Of a stretch of 64,000 bases of DNA, positions 1 to 9,884 are shown in pieces (positions within the stretch are counted from its first letter, which is position 1; every line of letters begins with the position of its first letter). Below the pieces are notes generated by a model. It searched no databases and had not been told where the DNA came from. It was given only the letters and a program-made list of their open reading frames with translations. Made by a program: the position numbers and the translations under genes. The DNA lies in assembly GCF_013280595.1 (NCBI RefSeq), contig NZ_JAAATY010000002.1, positions 124,001 to 188,000 on the forward strand, read 5' to 3'. Source of the stretch: Kibdelosporangium persicum. GTDB taxonomy: Bacteria > Actinomycetota > Actinomycetes > Mycobacteriales > Pseudonocardiaceae.

Positions 1-150
1 CTTGAGGCCGTTGGCGATCGCCGTGAGCGCGTCGACCGCGCGATTCATGCTCTCCGAACCACGACCCTGCCGGATCTGGTCGACCATGACGGCGAGTTCC
101 TCGTTGCTGTAGCCGGCGAATCGGTAGTCACCGATGTCGGTTCCGGTCAT
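1..150 (-). CDS. ESX-associated PPE/WXG100-like protein, N-terminal part (runs off left edge)
   Basis: Fifty codons are visible, read from an ATG at 150 towards the window edge. The protein begins MTGTDIGDYRFAGYSNEEL and continues into a helix ending VDALTAIANGLK. A short lead-in with a YSNEEL-type motif followed by an amphipathic helix is common at the N-terminus of large ESX-secreted PPE/WXG100-like proteins of Pseudonocardiaceae. It is the last visible gene of a leftward cluster with a DUF3558 lipoprotein (10 bp upstream) and another small protein. Function is inferred from this context only; the C-terminal bulk is outside the window. Confidence 0.6.
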   Translation of the reverse strand, partial: MTGTDIGDYRFAGYSNEELAVMVDQIRQGRGSESMNRAVDALTAIANGLK

Positions 151-159
151 GACGGTTCC

Positions 160-768
160 TCACTTCAGGGTCTTGAGGGTCTGCATGGCGAGCGTCGCGG
201 CCTGCTCGCTCTTCTGACACATCTGCTCTTGGGTGAAAGCACCTCGAGTGGTGGGCCGGAACTGCACCATCAGTTGCTGGTTGTCGGCGACTCCGACAGC
301 GGTCTGGCAGGTGAAGCTGGTCGTGCCGCGAACCTTGATGCTGGCTGCGGGAAACCCGTCGATCGACACCAGCTTGGCATCGACGTTGCGCTTTCCGCTC
401 AGCCACGGATCGATTCCCTCGGTGGTCACCAACCAGGCCTCGTAGTCGAAGTAGGCCTGACCGTCGGCACCGTCCATCGCGCAGACCGGAGCACCCTTGA
501 AGACCTCTTCGGTCTGGACGTCGTTCTTCTGCCGGGAGACCTTGATCTGCTGGAGCTGGGCCGGGCTGAAGAGTTTGCAAGGATCGACACCGTCGAGACT
601 GATGTCTCGCGGCCGCGGTGGAACGGCCACGGTCGGCTGGCCGCCACCACCGGAGGCCCCGCCGGTCGGAGTGGTCGGGGCCGGGGGTACCGCCTCACCG
701 GGATCTGTTTCGGTGCATCCGGTGAGCACGAGGCCTGCCACGGCGGCCACCAACGCGAACCTAATCAA
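160..768 (-). CDS. DUF3558-family lipoprotein
   Basis: A membrane-anchored exported lipoprotein. With a TTG start at 768 the protein begins MIRFALVAAVAGLVLTGC, a compact signal peptide with an LTGC lipobox. A Thr/Pro/Gly-rich linker follows, then a DUF3558-like domain containing DPCKLFSPAQLQQI and a cysteine pair (GAPVCAMDG, TSFTCQTAVG), typical of this actinobacterial family next to ESX genes. An in-frame ATG at 816 would put 16 non-signal residues before the hydrophobic segment and overlap the upstream gene by 56 nt, so I prefer the TTG, which overlaps the upstream stop by 8 nt. The molecular role of DUF3558 is not established. Confidence 0.8.
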   Translation of the reverse strand: MIRFALVAAVAGLVLTGCTETDPGEAVPPAPTTPTGGASGGGGQPTVAVPPRPRDISLDGVDPCKLFSPAQLQQIKVSRQKNDVQTEEVFKGAPVCAMDGADGQAYFDYEAWLVTTEGIDPWLSGKRNVDAKLVSIDGFPAASIKVRGTTSFTCQTAVGVADNQQLMVQFRPTTRGAFTQEQMCQKSEQAATLAMQTLKTLK

Positions 769-1156
769 CGACGACCCCGCCGAAGCTGGCCTCGATGTCC
801 TGCTCACTGAAGCCATACGTCTTCGCGCTTTCCTTCAGCTGAGTGATCAGCTTCTTCAGGCTTTCCATGTAGTCCTGAATCCGGGCGGCATAGGAGTCGT
901 CCGCTTCGACCAGCCGGAAATTCCACGCCGCTGCCGCGTCCTGGCTGACCGGGTCGTCCGCCGTCGGTTCGACGAACAGAGCCTGACCGTGGTGCCGGAA
1001 CGTATCGGTCAGGGCGTCGATCTGGGTTTGGATGATCTTCGCCGCGGCCAGCACGTTGTCGTGGTTGACCTTCATCGTCGCCGTGCTGGCGGGCGGTGCC
1101 TCCGGCATCGACGCCAGCATGTTCGCCCAGAAGGATGAGCCGGTCGTCTCGTTCAT
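761..1156 (-). CDS. ESX-cluster hypothetical protein (WXG100-like helical)
   Basis: About 131 residues from an ATG at 1156, which has a GGGGG ribosome-binding stretch 7 nt upstream; an in-frame GTG at 1195 has no such site. The protein is soluble and mostly helical (VNHDNVLAAAKIIQTQIDAL; IQDYMESLKKLITQLKESA), with the spacing of a helical hairpin and no signal peptide, resembling ESX substrates or chaperone-like partners. It overlaps the DUF3558 lipoprotein gene by 8 nt and is probably cotranscribed with it and the PPE-like gene. No family is recognised with certainty. Confidence 0.65.
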   Translation of the reverse strand: MNETTGSSFWANMLASMPEAPPASTATMKVNHDNVLAAAKIIQTQIDALTDTFRHHGQALFVEPTADDPVSQDAAAAWNFRLVEADDSYAARIQDYMESLKKLITQLKESAKTYGFSEQDIEASFGGVVVD

Positions 1157-1246
1157 CCACGCACCCCCGTACGTTCCGTAGTCGTCCGGTCTCACTTCGC
1201 GAGGCTATCAACCGGTGGTAGACCGCTACCTGAAGTTTGACGAAGA

Positions 1247-1262
1247 AACCGGCGAACCGGTT
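1247..1262 (-). terminator. short stem-loop downstream of purD
   Basis: AACCGG-CGAA-CCGGTT is a perfect 6-bp stem with a tetraloop starting 9 nt beyond the purD stop. It is short and lacks a T-run, so it is only a weak terminator candidate. Confidence 0.3.
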
Positions 1263-1270
1263 CCACCGAA

Positions 1271-2533
1271 TCAGCTAGCGGGGACCGCGACTTCGCCACG
1301 GGACGCACGCAGGGCGATGTCCGTCCGATGATGCGACCCGGCCAAGTGCAGGTTCTCGATCCGACGGTACGCATCCTGACGCGCCGCCTCCAGGTCGTCG
1401 CCCGTACCCACGACCGACAGCACACGGCCACCCGTCGACACCACGGCTCCGTCGTCACGCCTGCGGGTGCCCGCGTGCAGGACGCCCTCGGCTTCACTGC
1501 CCGCGATCACGTCACCGGTCCGCGGCCTGCCGGGGTAGCCCTCGGCCGCGACGACCACGGTCACCGCCGAACCCTCCGCCCACTCCAGCGGGGGTTGCGC
1601 GGCGAGGTTGCCGGTGGCCACCGCGTTGAGCAGCTCGCCGAGCGGCGTGCGCAGCAGGGCCAGCACGGCCTGGGTCTCCGGGTCGCCGAAGCGGCAGTTG
1701 AACTCGATCACCTGCGGGCCGGTCGGGGTGATCGCCAGGCCCGCGTAGAGCAGGCCGGAGAACGGCACGCCCCGGTCTGCCATCTCGTCGACCACCGGCT
1801 GGACGATCGTCTCGACGATCGTGGCCGTCAGGTCCTCCGAGGCCCACGGCAGCGGCGTGTACGCGCCCATGCCGCCGGTGTTGGGCCCGCTGTCGCCGTC
1901 GCCGACCCGCTTGAAGTCCTGCGCGGGCAGCAGCGGCACCACTGTGCGGTCGTCGACCAGACAGAACAGGGACACCTCCGGTCCTGACAGGAACGACTCC
2001 AGCAGGACCGGGTGGCCACCTTCGAGCAGGGTCATCGCGTGCGCACGGGCGGCCGCGAGGTCCGTGGTCACCACGACGCCCTTGCCCGCGGCCAGGCCGT
2101 CGTCCTTGACCACGTAGGTCGGGCCGAAGCGGCGCAGCGCGGCGTCCAGGCGGGCCGGGTTGTCCACGACCTCGCTGTGCGCGGTCGGGACCCCGGCGGC
2201 CGTCATGATCTCCTTGGCGAACGCCTTCGAGCCCTCGATCCGCGCGGCCTCGGCGGACGGGCCGAAGCAGGCGATGCCCGCCGCGCGGACGGCGTCCGCC
2301 ACCCCGGCGACCAGCGGCACTTCCGGGCCGATGACGACCAGGTCGGCCTGCCACTTGGCCGCCAGCGCCGCGACCGCGGCGGGATCGGCGACCTCGACGC
2401 CGTACTGCTCGGCGACCGCGGCTATGCCGGCGTTGCCCGGCGCGCAGGCCAACGCGGTGACCTTCGGGTCCCGTGACAGGCCAAGAACAAGGGCATGCTC
2501 TCGGGCCCCAGACCCGATGACCAGAACTCGCAC
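1271..2533 (-). CDS. purD: Phosphoribosylamine--glycine ligase (GARS)
   Basis: Catalyses the second step of de novo purine synthesis: ATP-dependent joining of glycine to phosphoribosylamine. The 420-residue product has the family length and order: N-terminal GARS domain ([13 protein letters not shown] near residue 3, [10 protein letters not shown] near 68), ATP-grasp core (GLAAGKGV near 147, [15 protein letters not shown] near 218, [12 protein letters not shown] near 279) and C-terminal domain. The GTG at 2533 is chosen because MRVLVIGSG is the expected N-terminus. No Shine-Dalgarno is seen; instead TATCCT lies 8 nt upstream, consistent with a leaderless transcript. The next gene upstream on the same strand is a TRAP binding protein, with no functional link evident. 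Confidence 0.95.
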   Translation of the reverse strand: MRVLVIGSGAREHALVLGLSRDPKVTALACAPGNAGIAAVAEQYGVEVADPAAVAALAAKWQADLVVIGPEVPLVAGVADAVRAAGIACFGPSAEAARIEGSKAFAKEIMTAAGVPTAHSEVVDNPARLDAALRRFGPTYVVKDDGLAAGKGVVVTTDLAAARAHAMTLLEGGHPVLLESFLSGPEVSLFCLVDDRTVVPLLPAQDFKRVGDGDSGPNTGGMGAYTPLPWASEDLTATIVETIVQPVVDEMADRGVPFSGLLYAGLAITPTGPQVIEFNCRFGDPETQAVLALLRTPLGELLNAVATGNLAAQPPLEWAEGSAVTVVVAAEGYPGRPRTGDVIAGSEAEGVLHAGTRRRDDGAVVSTGGRVLSVVGTGDDLEAARQDAYRRIENLHLAGSHHRTDIALRASRGEVAVPAS

Positions 2534-2541
2534 GACTGATG

Positions 2542-2547
2542 AGGATA
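2542..2547 (-). promoter_or_regulatory. putative leaderless -10 (TATCCT) of purD
   Basis: On the minus strand TATCCT ends 8 nt before the purD GTG, matching the TANNNT plus 6-8 nt arrangement seen before several other RBS-less starts in this window. Confidence 0.4.
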
Positions 2548-2562
2548 GGTGCTCTGGTCCGT

Positions 2563-3549
2563 TCAGCTCACGCCGAGGGCCTGCTTGGCGCCGGGGTGCA
2601 GTGGTACTGGATCGGTCTTGACGGCCGTTTCCTTGGTGATGTCCTTGGCGGACGGGTGCGTCTTCTCCAGGTCGGCCTTCTTGTCGAAGATCAGCTTGGT
2701 GACCGCGCACGCGTTGCCCGCCGGGAAGTCCTCCCGGACCAGCAGGAAGTTCGGCACCACGACGGTCGGCACGTCCGCGGGCTGCTTGTAGGTGGCCGCC
2801 GGGATGGTGCCCTGGTCGTAGACCTGGTTGAGCTGCTTGAGGGCGCCGAGCTGCGGGGTGATGTCGATGAACTTCACCTTGTCGCCCATGGACGTGGTCA
2901 GGTCGGTGATCTCCGGGGTGGGCAGGCCGCCGGACCAGACCAGGCCGTCGATCTTGCCCTCCTTCATGCCGTCCACGGTCTGGCGCAACGCCAGCCGCTG
3001 CGGCGACAGGTCGGTGTCCTTCAGCCCGGCCGCCTGCAGCAGGCGGTTGGCGATCACCTCGGTGCCGGACTTCGGCGAGCCGGTCGAGATCCGCTTGCCC
3101 CGGAAGTCCGCGACGCTGTTGATCCCGCTGTCGGCACGCACGACGACCTGCGTGTAGTTCGAGTAGATCCGCGCCAGCGCCTGGACCTTCTGCGGCTTGC
3201 CTTCGAACGCGGACTTGCCCTGCACGGCGTCGGCCGCCGTGTCGGCGAGCGAGAAGGCGATGTCGTAGGTCTTGTCGCCCAGCTGCTGGATGTTCTGCAC
3301 GGACGCGCCGGTGTCCGCGGCGGTCGCCTTCAGCTTGGAGTTGTTGCTGATCACCTGGGCCAGGCCGCCGCCGAGCACGTAGTAGACGCCGCCTACGTTG
3401 CCGGTGGCGATGGTGACCCGGCCGTCGGCCGCCTCACAGGCGGCCTGCCCGCCGCCGGGTTGTTGAGCCGCGGGGGCGTCCTCCCGCTTGCCGCCGCAGC
3501 CGGTGGCCACCAGCGCGAGCCCCAAGACGCCGACGAGTGTCCTACGCAC
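2563..3549 (-). CDS. TAXI-family TRAP transporter solute-binding lipoprotein
   Basis: Extracytoplasmic substrate receptor of a TRAP importer. A GTG start at 3549 gives [18 protein letters not shown], a lipoprotein signal with cleavage before Cys18, and has AAGGAG 7 nt upstream inside the end of the permease gene. The mature part carries the TAXI hallmarks [38 protein letters not shown] and a C-terminal [12 protein letters not shown] region; the family binds small acids such as glutamate or C4-dicarboxylates, but the ligand cannot be read here. It overlaps the fused permease gene by 8 nt, so the two are translationally linked. Confidence 0.92.
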   Translation of the reverse strand: MRRTLVGVLGLALVATGCGGKREDAPAAQQPGGGQAACEAADGRVTIATGNVGGVYYVLGGGLAQVISNNSKLKATAADTGASVQNIQQLGDKTYDIAFSLADTAADAVQGKSAFEGKPQKVQALARIYSNYTQVVVRADSGINSVADFRGKRISTGSPKSGTEVIANRLLQAAGLKDTDLSPQRLALRQTVDGMKEGKIDGLVWSGGLPTPEITDLTTSMGDKVKFIDITPQLGALKQLNQVYDQGTIPAATYKQPADVPTVVVPNFLLVREDFPAGNACAVTKLIFDKKADLEKTHPSAKDITKETAVKTDPVPLHPGAKQALGVS

Positions 3550-5542
3550 GGTTGATCTCCTTGTCCTTTTGCCGCAACACCAGGTGCACGATGACGGCCG
3601 CCGCGGCGAAGCCCGCACCGATCGCGATGGAAAGTGGCTGGAGGTACAGCAACAGCAAAGCCGCGGGCACGCACAGAATCCGCACCGGCAGCTTCGCCGG
3701 ACCGATCAGCCAGCCGGTGGTGACGACCGCGAGCATGGCGACACCGACCGCCGAAACCGCCGTCACCCACAGCACGTCGAGGAACGGACGCTGAAGCAGC
3801 AAGGCCGAACCGTTTTCGGTGAGCACGAACGCCAACGGCACCAGGAAGGCGGGCAGCGTGTACTTCCACGTCTGCCACATGGTCTTGATCACGGCGCCGC
3901 CGGTGATGGCCGACGCCGCGACGGCCGCGAGCGCGGTCGGCGGCGTGACCTCCGACAGCACCGCGTAGTAGAAGATGAACATCGCGGTCTCGGCGGGCTC
4001 GACGCCCAGCGTGATCAACGCCGGGCCGATCACCACCCACGAGATGATGAACGACGCGGTGACCGGAACCGCAAGGCCCAGAACACAAACCGCGAGCGCG
4101 CAGAACACGACCGTGAACGCGAGCACGACCGTCGGGTTGTCCGACAACGAGTTCGCTGCCTTGACCAACGAGTCCGCGAGCACCTGACCGAGGCCGGTCT
4201 TGGTGATCGTCGACGTGATCACGCCCGCCGCGGCGCAGACCGCGATCACCGGCAGCGCGCCACGGATGCCTTCGGACAGCGAGTCGACGAGCTCCTTCAG
4301 CCATGTCGTGACGGCGGCCCGCTTGTCCTCGGCGAAAAGCCTGGTGGCCAAGGAGAACAGCGCCGCCACGCCGGACGCGTAGACCACCGCGGAGAACGGC
4401 GGGATGTCCAACGCCAGGAACACGACGATGATCGCCAGGGAGGCGAAGTGGTACCCGCCCTTGGCGAGCACGGTCCAGGCTTTGGGCGTGTCGAGGTCCA
4501 CCGAGTGCGCGCCGAACCGGCGGGCGTCCGCCTCGACGGCGAACACGATGCCGAGGTAGTAGAGCAGCGTCGGCACGATCGCCCAGAGCAGGACGGTCAG
4601 GTACGAGGTTTCGAGGTACTCGGCGATGATGAACGCGGCGGCACCGAGCGTCGGCGGCGACAGGATCGCGCCGATACCGGACGCGGCCAGCAGGCCACCC
4701 GCGTTCTCCTTGGGGTATCCGGCTTTTTTCAGGATCGGCCAGGTGATCGCGCCGAGCGTGACCGTGGTCGCCGTGCCCGAACCGGAGACCGTGCCGAGCA
4801 GGAACCCGGACAACGCGGTCGTCCGGCCGGGCGCGGTACGGGACTTGCGGAACAACGCGAAGCTGAAGTCGACGAAGAAGGCGCCCGCGCCCGAGTTCGC
4901 CAGCACGGCGCCGTAGATCGTAAACAGCACGATGTACGTGGCCGCGACGTCGAGCGGCGTGCCGAAGAAGCCGTTGCTCGGGTCGTAGAGGGCACTGATG
5001 ATCTCGTCGAAGTTCATCCCCGCGTGCGAGATCGACCAGCTCTGCGGCAGGAAGCCGCCGTAGTAGGCGTAGGCCAGGAAGACCAGGCAGATGATCGGCA
5101 GGACCAGCCCGGTCGTGCGCCTCGTCGCCTCCAGGATCAGCACCAGCAGCAGCGCGCCGGCCACAACGTCCACTGCGGACAGCTGGCCCTGCCGGTCGAG
5201 GAAGGCGTCGAACCCGGTCAGCAACGGGTACAGCGCGACCACGAGCGTGATCGCGGACAGTACCCAGTCGATCACACCGGGGTCGTCCTTTTCCTTGCCG
5301 CTGCGGCCTTTCGGCCGGTACGACAGGAACACCAGCGGCAGCGTGACCGCCAGGAAGATCACCAGGTAGTACTGGTTGCCCTGGTCGAACGGCAGGAAGA
5401 CCTGTTTGAGCACGAGCAGCGCGACACCGGCGCCGATGATCCACAGCGCGCGTTCCCAGCGTCCGGATAGCTTGCGCGCCGGTCGTTCCTCGTCGTGCGC
5501 GCCGACGATGTCGTCAACGCTGCGCTGCTCTGCGGTCGTCAC
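3542..5542 (-). CDS. TRAP transporter fused permease (4TM/12TM, DctQM-type)
   Basis: Membrane component of the TAXI TRAP transporter, driving solute uptake with the ion gradient. At 666 residues it fuses the small DctQ-like and large DctM-like subunits: a short cytoplasmic N-terminus, then roughly 16-18 hydrophobic segments. The DctM signature is visible as SGSGTATTVTLGAITWPILK followed by GGLLAASGIGAILSPPTLGA. The GTG start follows an AGGAGG about 11 nt upstream. Fused permeases pair with TAXI receptors, as here, where the receptor gene overlaps its 3' end. The order permease then receptor, with nothing else in the unit, suggests a two-gene operon. Confidence 0.94.
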   Translation of the reverse strand: MTTAEQRSVDDIVGAHDEERPARKLSGRWERALWIIGAGVALLVLKQVFLPFDQGNQYYLVIFLAVTLPLVFLSYRPKGRSGKEKDDPGVIDWVLSAITLVVALYPLLTGFDAFLDRQGQLSAVDVVAGALLLVLILEATRRTTGLVLPIICLVFLAYAYYGGFLPQSWSISHAGMNFDEIISALYDPSNGFFGTPLDVAATYIVLFTIYGAVLANSGAGAFFVDFSFALFRKSRTAPGRTTALSGFLLGTVSGSGTATTVTLGAITWPILKKAGYPKENAGGLLAASGIGAILSPPTLGAAAFIIAEYLETSYLTVLLWAIVPTLLYYLGIVFAVEADARRFGAHSVDLDTPKAWTVLAKGGYHFASLAIIVVFLALDIPPFSAVVYASGVAALFSLATRLFAEDKRAAVTTWLKELVDSLSEGIRGALPVIAVCAAAGVITSTITKTGLGQVLADSLVKAANSLSDNPTVVLAFTVVFCALAVCVLGLAVPVTASFIISWVVIGPALITLGVEPAETAMFIFYYAVLSEVTPPTALAAVAASAITGGAVIKTMWQTWKYTLPAFLVPLAFVLTENGSALLLQRPFLDVLWVTAVSAVGVAMLAVVTTGWLIGPAKLPVRILCVPAALLLLYLQPLSIAIGAGFAAAAVIVHLVLRQKDKEINRA

Positions 5543-5718
5543 GCGGCGAACCTACCTCCTGCCGTGGGCGAGGTCACAGATGTCTTAGCAGTGCCTTAGG
5601 ACAGTCATCACCTCTTGCGGCAAGCCGGTGCCAACCCGCAACGTTCATCCGGACGTGGCCGTACGTGCAGGAACCAGAGGTAGCGTCCACGCACTTCGTT
5701 TCAGCAAGGAGGCACGTG

Positions 5719-6819
5719 ATGGGTAAACGGCTCGCCGCAGTGGCGTTGTCGGGCTTCGCACTGGTCGCGCTGGTCGGCTCGGCGACCGCGGAGCAGCAGG
5801 AGCGCGGCGGGGGCGCCCAGGCCACCCCGTTGGTCTTCGGCCACCGCGGCGCCTCGGGTTACCGCCCGGAGCACACCCTGGCCTCGTACGAGCTGGCCGC
5901 CCGGATGGGCGCGGACTACATCGAGCCCGACCTCGTCTCGACCAGGGACGGCGTGCTGGTGGCCCGGCACGAGAACGAGATCGGCGGCACGACCGACGTG
6001 GCCGCACGGCCGGAGTTCGCCGGCCGCAAGACCACCAAGACGATCGACGGCAGCCCGCTGACCGGCTGGTTCACCGAGGACTTCACGCTCGCGGAGCTCA
6101 AGACGCTGCGCGCGACCGAGCGCATCCCGCAGCTGCGCCAGCGCAACACGATCTACGACAAGCGCTTCGAGGTGCCGACCCTGCAGGAGGTCATCGACCT
6201 GAGCAAGCGGTTGTCCCGGGAGCTGCACCGGGAGATCGGCATCGCGCCGGAGACCAAGCACCCGACCTACTTCCAGTCGATCGGCAAGCCCCTGGAGCCC
6301 GCGCTGATCCGGACCCTCGACCGCAACGGCCTCAACCAGCCGCACGCGAAGGTGGTCGTGCAGTCCTTCGAGGTCGGCAACCTGGTCGCCCTCAACCGTT
6401 CCCTGCGGGTGCAGCTGGTCCAGCTGACCGGCGCCACGGGCGCGCCGTACGACTTCGTCGCCAAGGGCGACCCGCGGACCTACGCCGACATCGTCAGCCC
6501 GGCGGGCCTGCGTGACGTGGCCCGCTACGCCGACTGGCTCGGCCCGGAGAAGTCGCAGGTCATCCCGCGCGACCCGACCGGTTTCCTGAAGGCGCCGACC
6601 TCGCTCGTGGGTGACGCGCACAAGGCCGGCCTGAAGGTCGTCCCGTACACCTTCCGCAACGAGAACAACTTCCTGCCCGCGGACTTCCGTTCCTCGGCGA
6701 TCCCGGCCGAGTACGGCAACGCGTTGGGCGAGTTCGAGCGGTTCTTCGCCACCGGCGTCGACGGCGTGTTCACGGACAACCCGGACACGGCGGTGGAGGC
6801 CCGCAAGGCCCGCCGCTGA
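5719..6819 (+). CDS. Secreted glycerophosphodiester phosphodiesterase
   Basis: Hydrolyses glycerophosphodiesters to glycerol-3-phosphate and an alcohol, outside the membrane. The ATG at 5719 has AAGGAGG 6 nt upstream and opens a Sec signal peptide (MGKRLAAVALSGFALVALVG, cleavage near ATA-EQQ). The GDPD catalytic block follows at about residue 40: FGHRGASGYRPEHTLASY, then YIEPDLVSTRDGVLVARHE, which supplies the metal-binding Glu/Asp and catalytic His residues. The length (about 366 residues) fits the larger secreted GlpQ-like group. It is convergent with purA across a strong palindromic terminator. TAGCGT at 5683-5688 is a possible -10. Confidence 0.93.
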   Translation: MGKRLAAVALSGFALVALVGSATAEQQERGGGAQATPLVFGHRGASGYRPEHTLASYELAARMGADYIEPDLVSTRDGVLVARHENEIGGTTDVAARPEFAGRKTTKTIDGSPLTGWFTEDFTLAELKTLRATERIPQLRQRNTIYDKRFEVPTLQEVIDLSKRLSRELHREIGIAPETKHPTYFQSIGKPLEPALIRTLDRNGLNQPHAKVVVQSFEVGNLVALNRSLRVQLVQLTGATGAPYDFVAKGDPRTYADIVSPAGLRDVARYADWLGPEKSQVIPRDPTGFLKAPTSLVGDAHKAGLKVVPYTFRNENNFLPADFRSSAIPAEYGNALGEFERFFATGVDGVFTDNPDTAVEARKARR

Positions 6820-6847
6820 CCTCCGCCCCGCACGCGAGCGCGGGGTG

Positions 6848-6881
6848 CATCCAGTACCAGCGCAAGCGCTGGTACTGGATG
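6848..6881. terminator. bidirectional terminator, 16-bp perfect palindrome
   Basis: CATCCAGTACCAGCGC and GCGCTGGTACTGGATG form a perfect 16-bp inverted repeat with a 2-nt AA centre. It lies between the convergent GDPD and purA genes, 5 nt from the purA stop, and can serve either strand. Confidence 0.8.
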
Positions 6882-6886
6882 GGCGG

Positions 6887-8236
<1,350 letters not shown>

Positions 8237-8241
8237 TCAGC

Positions 8242-8922
8242 GTGGGTGCACTCGTACTGGCCTGCGGCGATTCGGCCGGCCACGGTCGGTGGACGTCGTT
8301 GACGCAGCGTGATGACGTCGAGGTGCGTGCGGTGCCGTCGAATCCGGCTCGCCCGGACGTGGATCCCCTGCTCAAGGACCTTTCCGGGCGCCGCCTGGCG
8401 GTGCTCGGCACGGACGCGGACCTGGCCGCGGTGGTCCTGCGGGTGTTGCGCAAAGAACTTGTCGACGAGATCACAGTCGGGTTCGTGCCGGTCGGCGACT
8501 CCTGGGTGGCCGATCTGTGGGGTCTGCCGCCGGACACCGGCAAGGCGATCGAGGTCGCGCTGCGCGGTGACGTCGACCCGATCCCGCTGATCCGCGACGA
8601 CGCCGGAGGCGTGCTGGTCGGACTGGGCAGGATCGGGCCGACCCGGGGCGTGGCCTACTGCGACGACACGACCGCGCTACGCGGCGGCGTGAGCGGGATC
8701 GAGGTGACGCCCGACCCGTCCGGCCGCAACGGGCTGATCGTCCGGGTGATCCGGCGCGGCCTGCTCGGCAAGCGCGTCACCGAGTTCCGTGGCCGCGCCT
8801 TCCAACTCGGCAGCCTGCCGGTGAACCCGGTCAAGGACGGCGTCACGCACCCTCGGCCGACGCAACGCTGGACGTGGTACCGGCACACCTCGGACCTCCG
8901 CGTGGCTCGCGGCGTCATCTGA
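8242..8922 (+). CDS. Conserved hypothetical, degenerate diacylglycerol-kinase-like fold
   Basis: A 226-residue soluble protein from a GTG at 8242 with AGGAG 6 nt upstream. Its middle reads like the N-terminal lobe of a diacylglycerol/NAD-kinase fold: GRRLAVLGTDADLAAVVLRV where kinases have GGDGT, then VGFVPVGDSWVADLWGLP where kinases have a GTGNDFARxLGIP-like stretch. The glycine-rich nucleotide motif itself is absent, so catalysis is doubtful. Position divergent from purA matches Rv0358 of M. tuberculosis, a conserved protein of unknown role. The fold assignment is inference from motif spacing. It overlaps the convergent oxidoreductase gene by 8 nt. Confidence 0.8.
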   Translation: MGALVLACGDSAGHGRWTSLTQRDDVEVRAVPSNPARPDVDPLLKDLSGRRLAVLGTDADLAAVVLRVLRKELVDEITVGFVPVGDSWVADLWGLPPDTGKAIEVALRGDVDPIPLIRDDAGGVLVGLGRIGPTRGVAYCDDTTALRGGVSGIEVTPDPSGRNGLIVRVIRRGLLGKRVTEFRGRAFQLGSLPVNPVKDGVTHPRPTQRWTWYRHTSDLRVARGVI

Positions 8923-9769
8923 CCCGCAGCAGCACGGCGCCGACGTTCCGGCGCTCCTCGATCTCGCGGTGTGCCTTCGCGGCCTCCGCCAACGGGTGGA
9001 CGGCGTGGATCTTGGCCTGCAGGCGGCTGTTGAGGGCCTGCTCGGCGTCGGCGCGCTGCTTCTCCGGAGTCCGTCGTCGGACCACGGCGGACGCGCCGAC
9101 CACGGTCAGTCCCTTGCGGGCGATCAGGTCGGCGTCCAGCTTCGGCCAGCTGCCCGACGCGAACCCGTAGAGCCCGACTCGGTCCTTGGCCACCGCCATG
9201 GCTTTCTCGGCGACCTCGCCGCCCACGGAATCGAGCACGACCGTGGGCTCGCCCCAGTCGCCGTCGTACGCCACTGAATCCGGCACTTCGCTGTGGCTCG
9301 TCACGGCGATCACCCGTGCGCCACGGGCTTTGGCCAGCTGCACCAGCATCGACCCGATCCGGCCGGCCGCGGCCGTGATCAACACCGTGTCGGTCTCGTC
9401 CACACGCATCGCGTCAAGCAGGCCGATCGCCATGTCACCGCCGCCGAACAACGCCAAGGCGTCCGCCATCGGCATCCCGTCCGGGACCGCGTACACCTCT
9501 TCGGCCAAGGCGAATTCCGCGTAGCCGCCTTGCAGTCCCGCTGTCCTGGCCACGACACGGCGGCCGTCGGCCACGCCGCCGACCTCCATGCCGGGGACGT
9601 ACGGCAGCGGCCACGGCAAGGCGCCACGCCGCGCCAATGTGTCGGCGAACAGGACAGCCGCCAGCTCCACCTCGACCAGCACCTGGCCCGGCTTGGGTTC
9701 CGGCCGCTCGGCTTCGTCCACACGCATCACGTCCGGCGCTCCGAACTCGGGGACACGGACAACTCGCAT
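8915..9769 (-). CDS. Zinc-independent quinone oxidoreductase (MDR superfamily)
   Basis: A 284-residue NADPH-dependent quinone/enone reductase-like protein. MRVVRVPEFGAPDVMRV opens the GroES-like domain; the Rossmann part has the loose dinucleotide motif TAAAGRIGSMLVQLAKARGARV near residue 133; LDSVGG and LYGFASG follow. Zinc-binding Cys/His sets of alcohol dehydrogenases are missing, fitting the QOR branch. ATG at 9769 has GAGGAG 8 nt upstream. It is divergent from a TetR gene with a palindromic operator between them, so it is probably the TetR target, induced by an electrophile or drug. Confidence 0.9.
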   Translation of the reverse strand: MRVVRVPEFGAPDVMRVDEAERPEPKPGQVLVEVELAAVLFADTLARRGALPWPLPYVPGMEVGGVADGRRVVARTAGLQGGYAEFALAEEVYAVPDGMPMADALALFGGGDMAIGLLDAMRVDETDTVLITAAAGRIGSMLVQLAKARGARVIAVTSHSEVPDSVAYDGDWGEPTVVLDSVGGEVAEKAMAVAKDRVGLYGFASGSWPKLDADLIARKGLTVVGASAVVRRRTPEKQRADAEQALNSRLQAKIHAVHPLAEAAKAHREIEERRNVGAVLLRVR

Positions 9770-9786
9770 GATCGACTCCTCGTTAC

Positions 9787-9801
9787 GAGACACCTTGTCT
9801 C
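9787..9801. promoter_or_regulatory. TetR operator candidate (GAGACA-N3-TGTCTC)
   Basis: GAGACACCTTGTCTC is a perfect 6-3-6 inverted repeat in the divergent space between the quinone reductase gene (start 9769) and tetR (start 9885), so it could control both. Confidence 0.6.
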
Positions 9802-9884
9802 TCATGAGGCACACTGTCCGGCGAGCGGCCCGCGGCCAACGAGCAATCGGGCCGGGCTGTCCCATCCTGGACAAGGAGCGCGAA

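Noticed and set aside
3488-5470. 660-residue open frame antisense to the TRAP permease
   Set aside because: Arg/Glu/Gln-rich shadow typical of high-GC antisense strands; the opposite strand encodes a clear TRAP permease.
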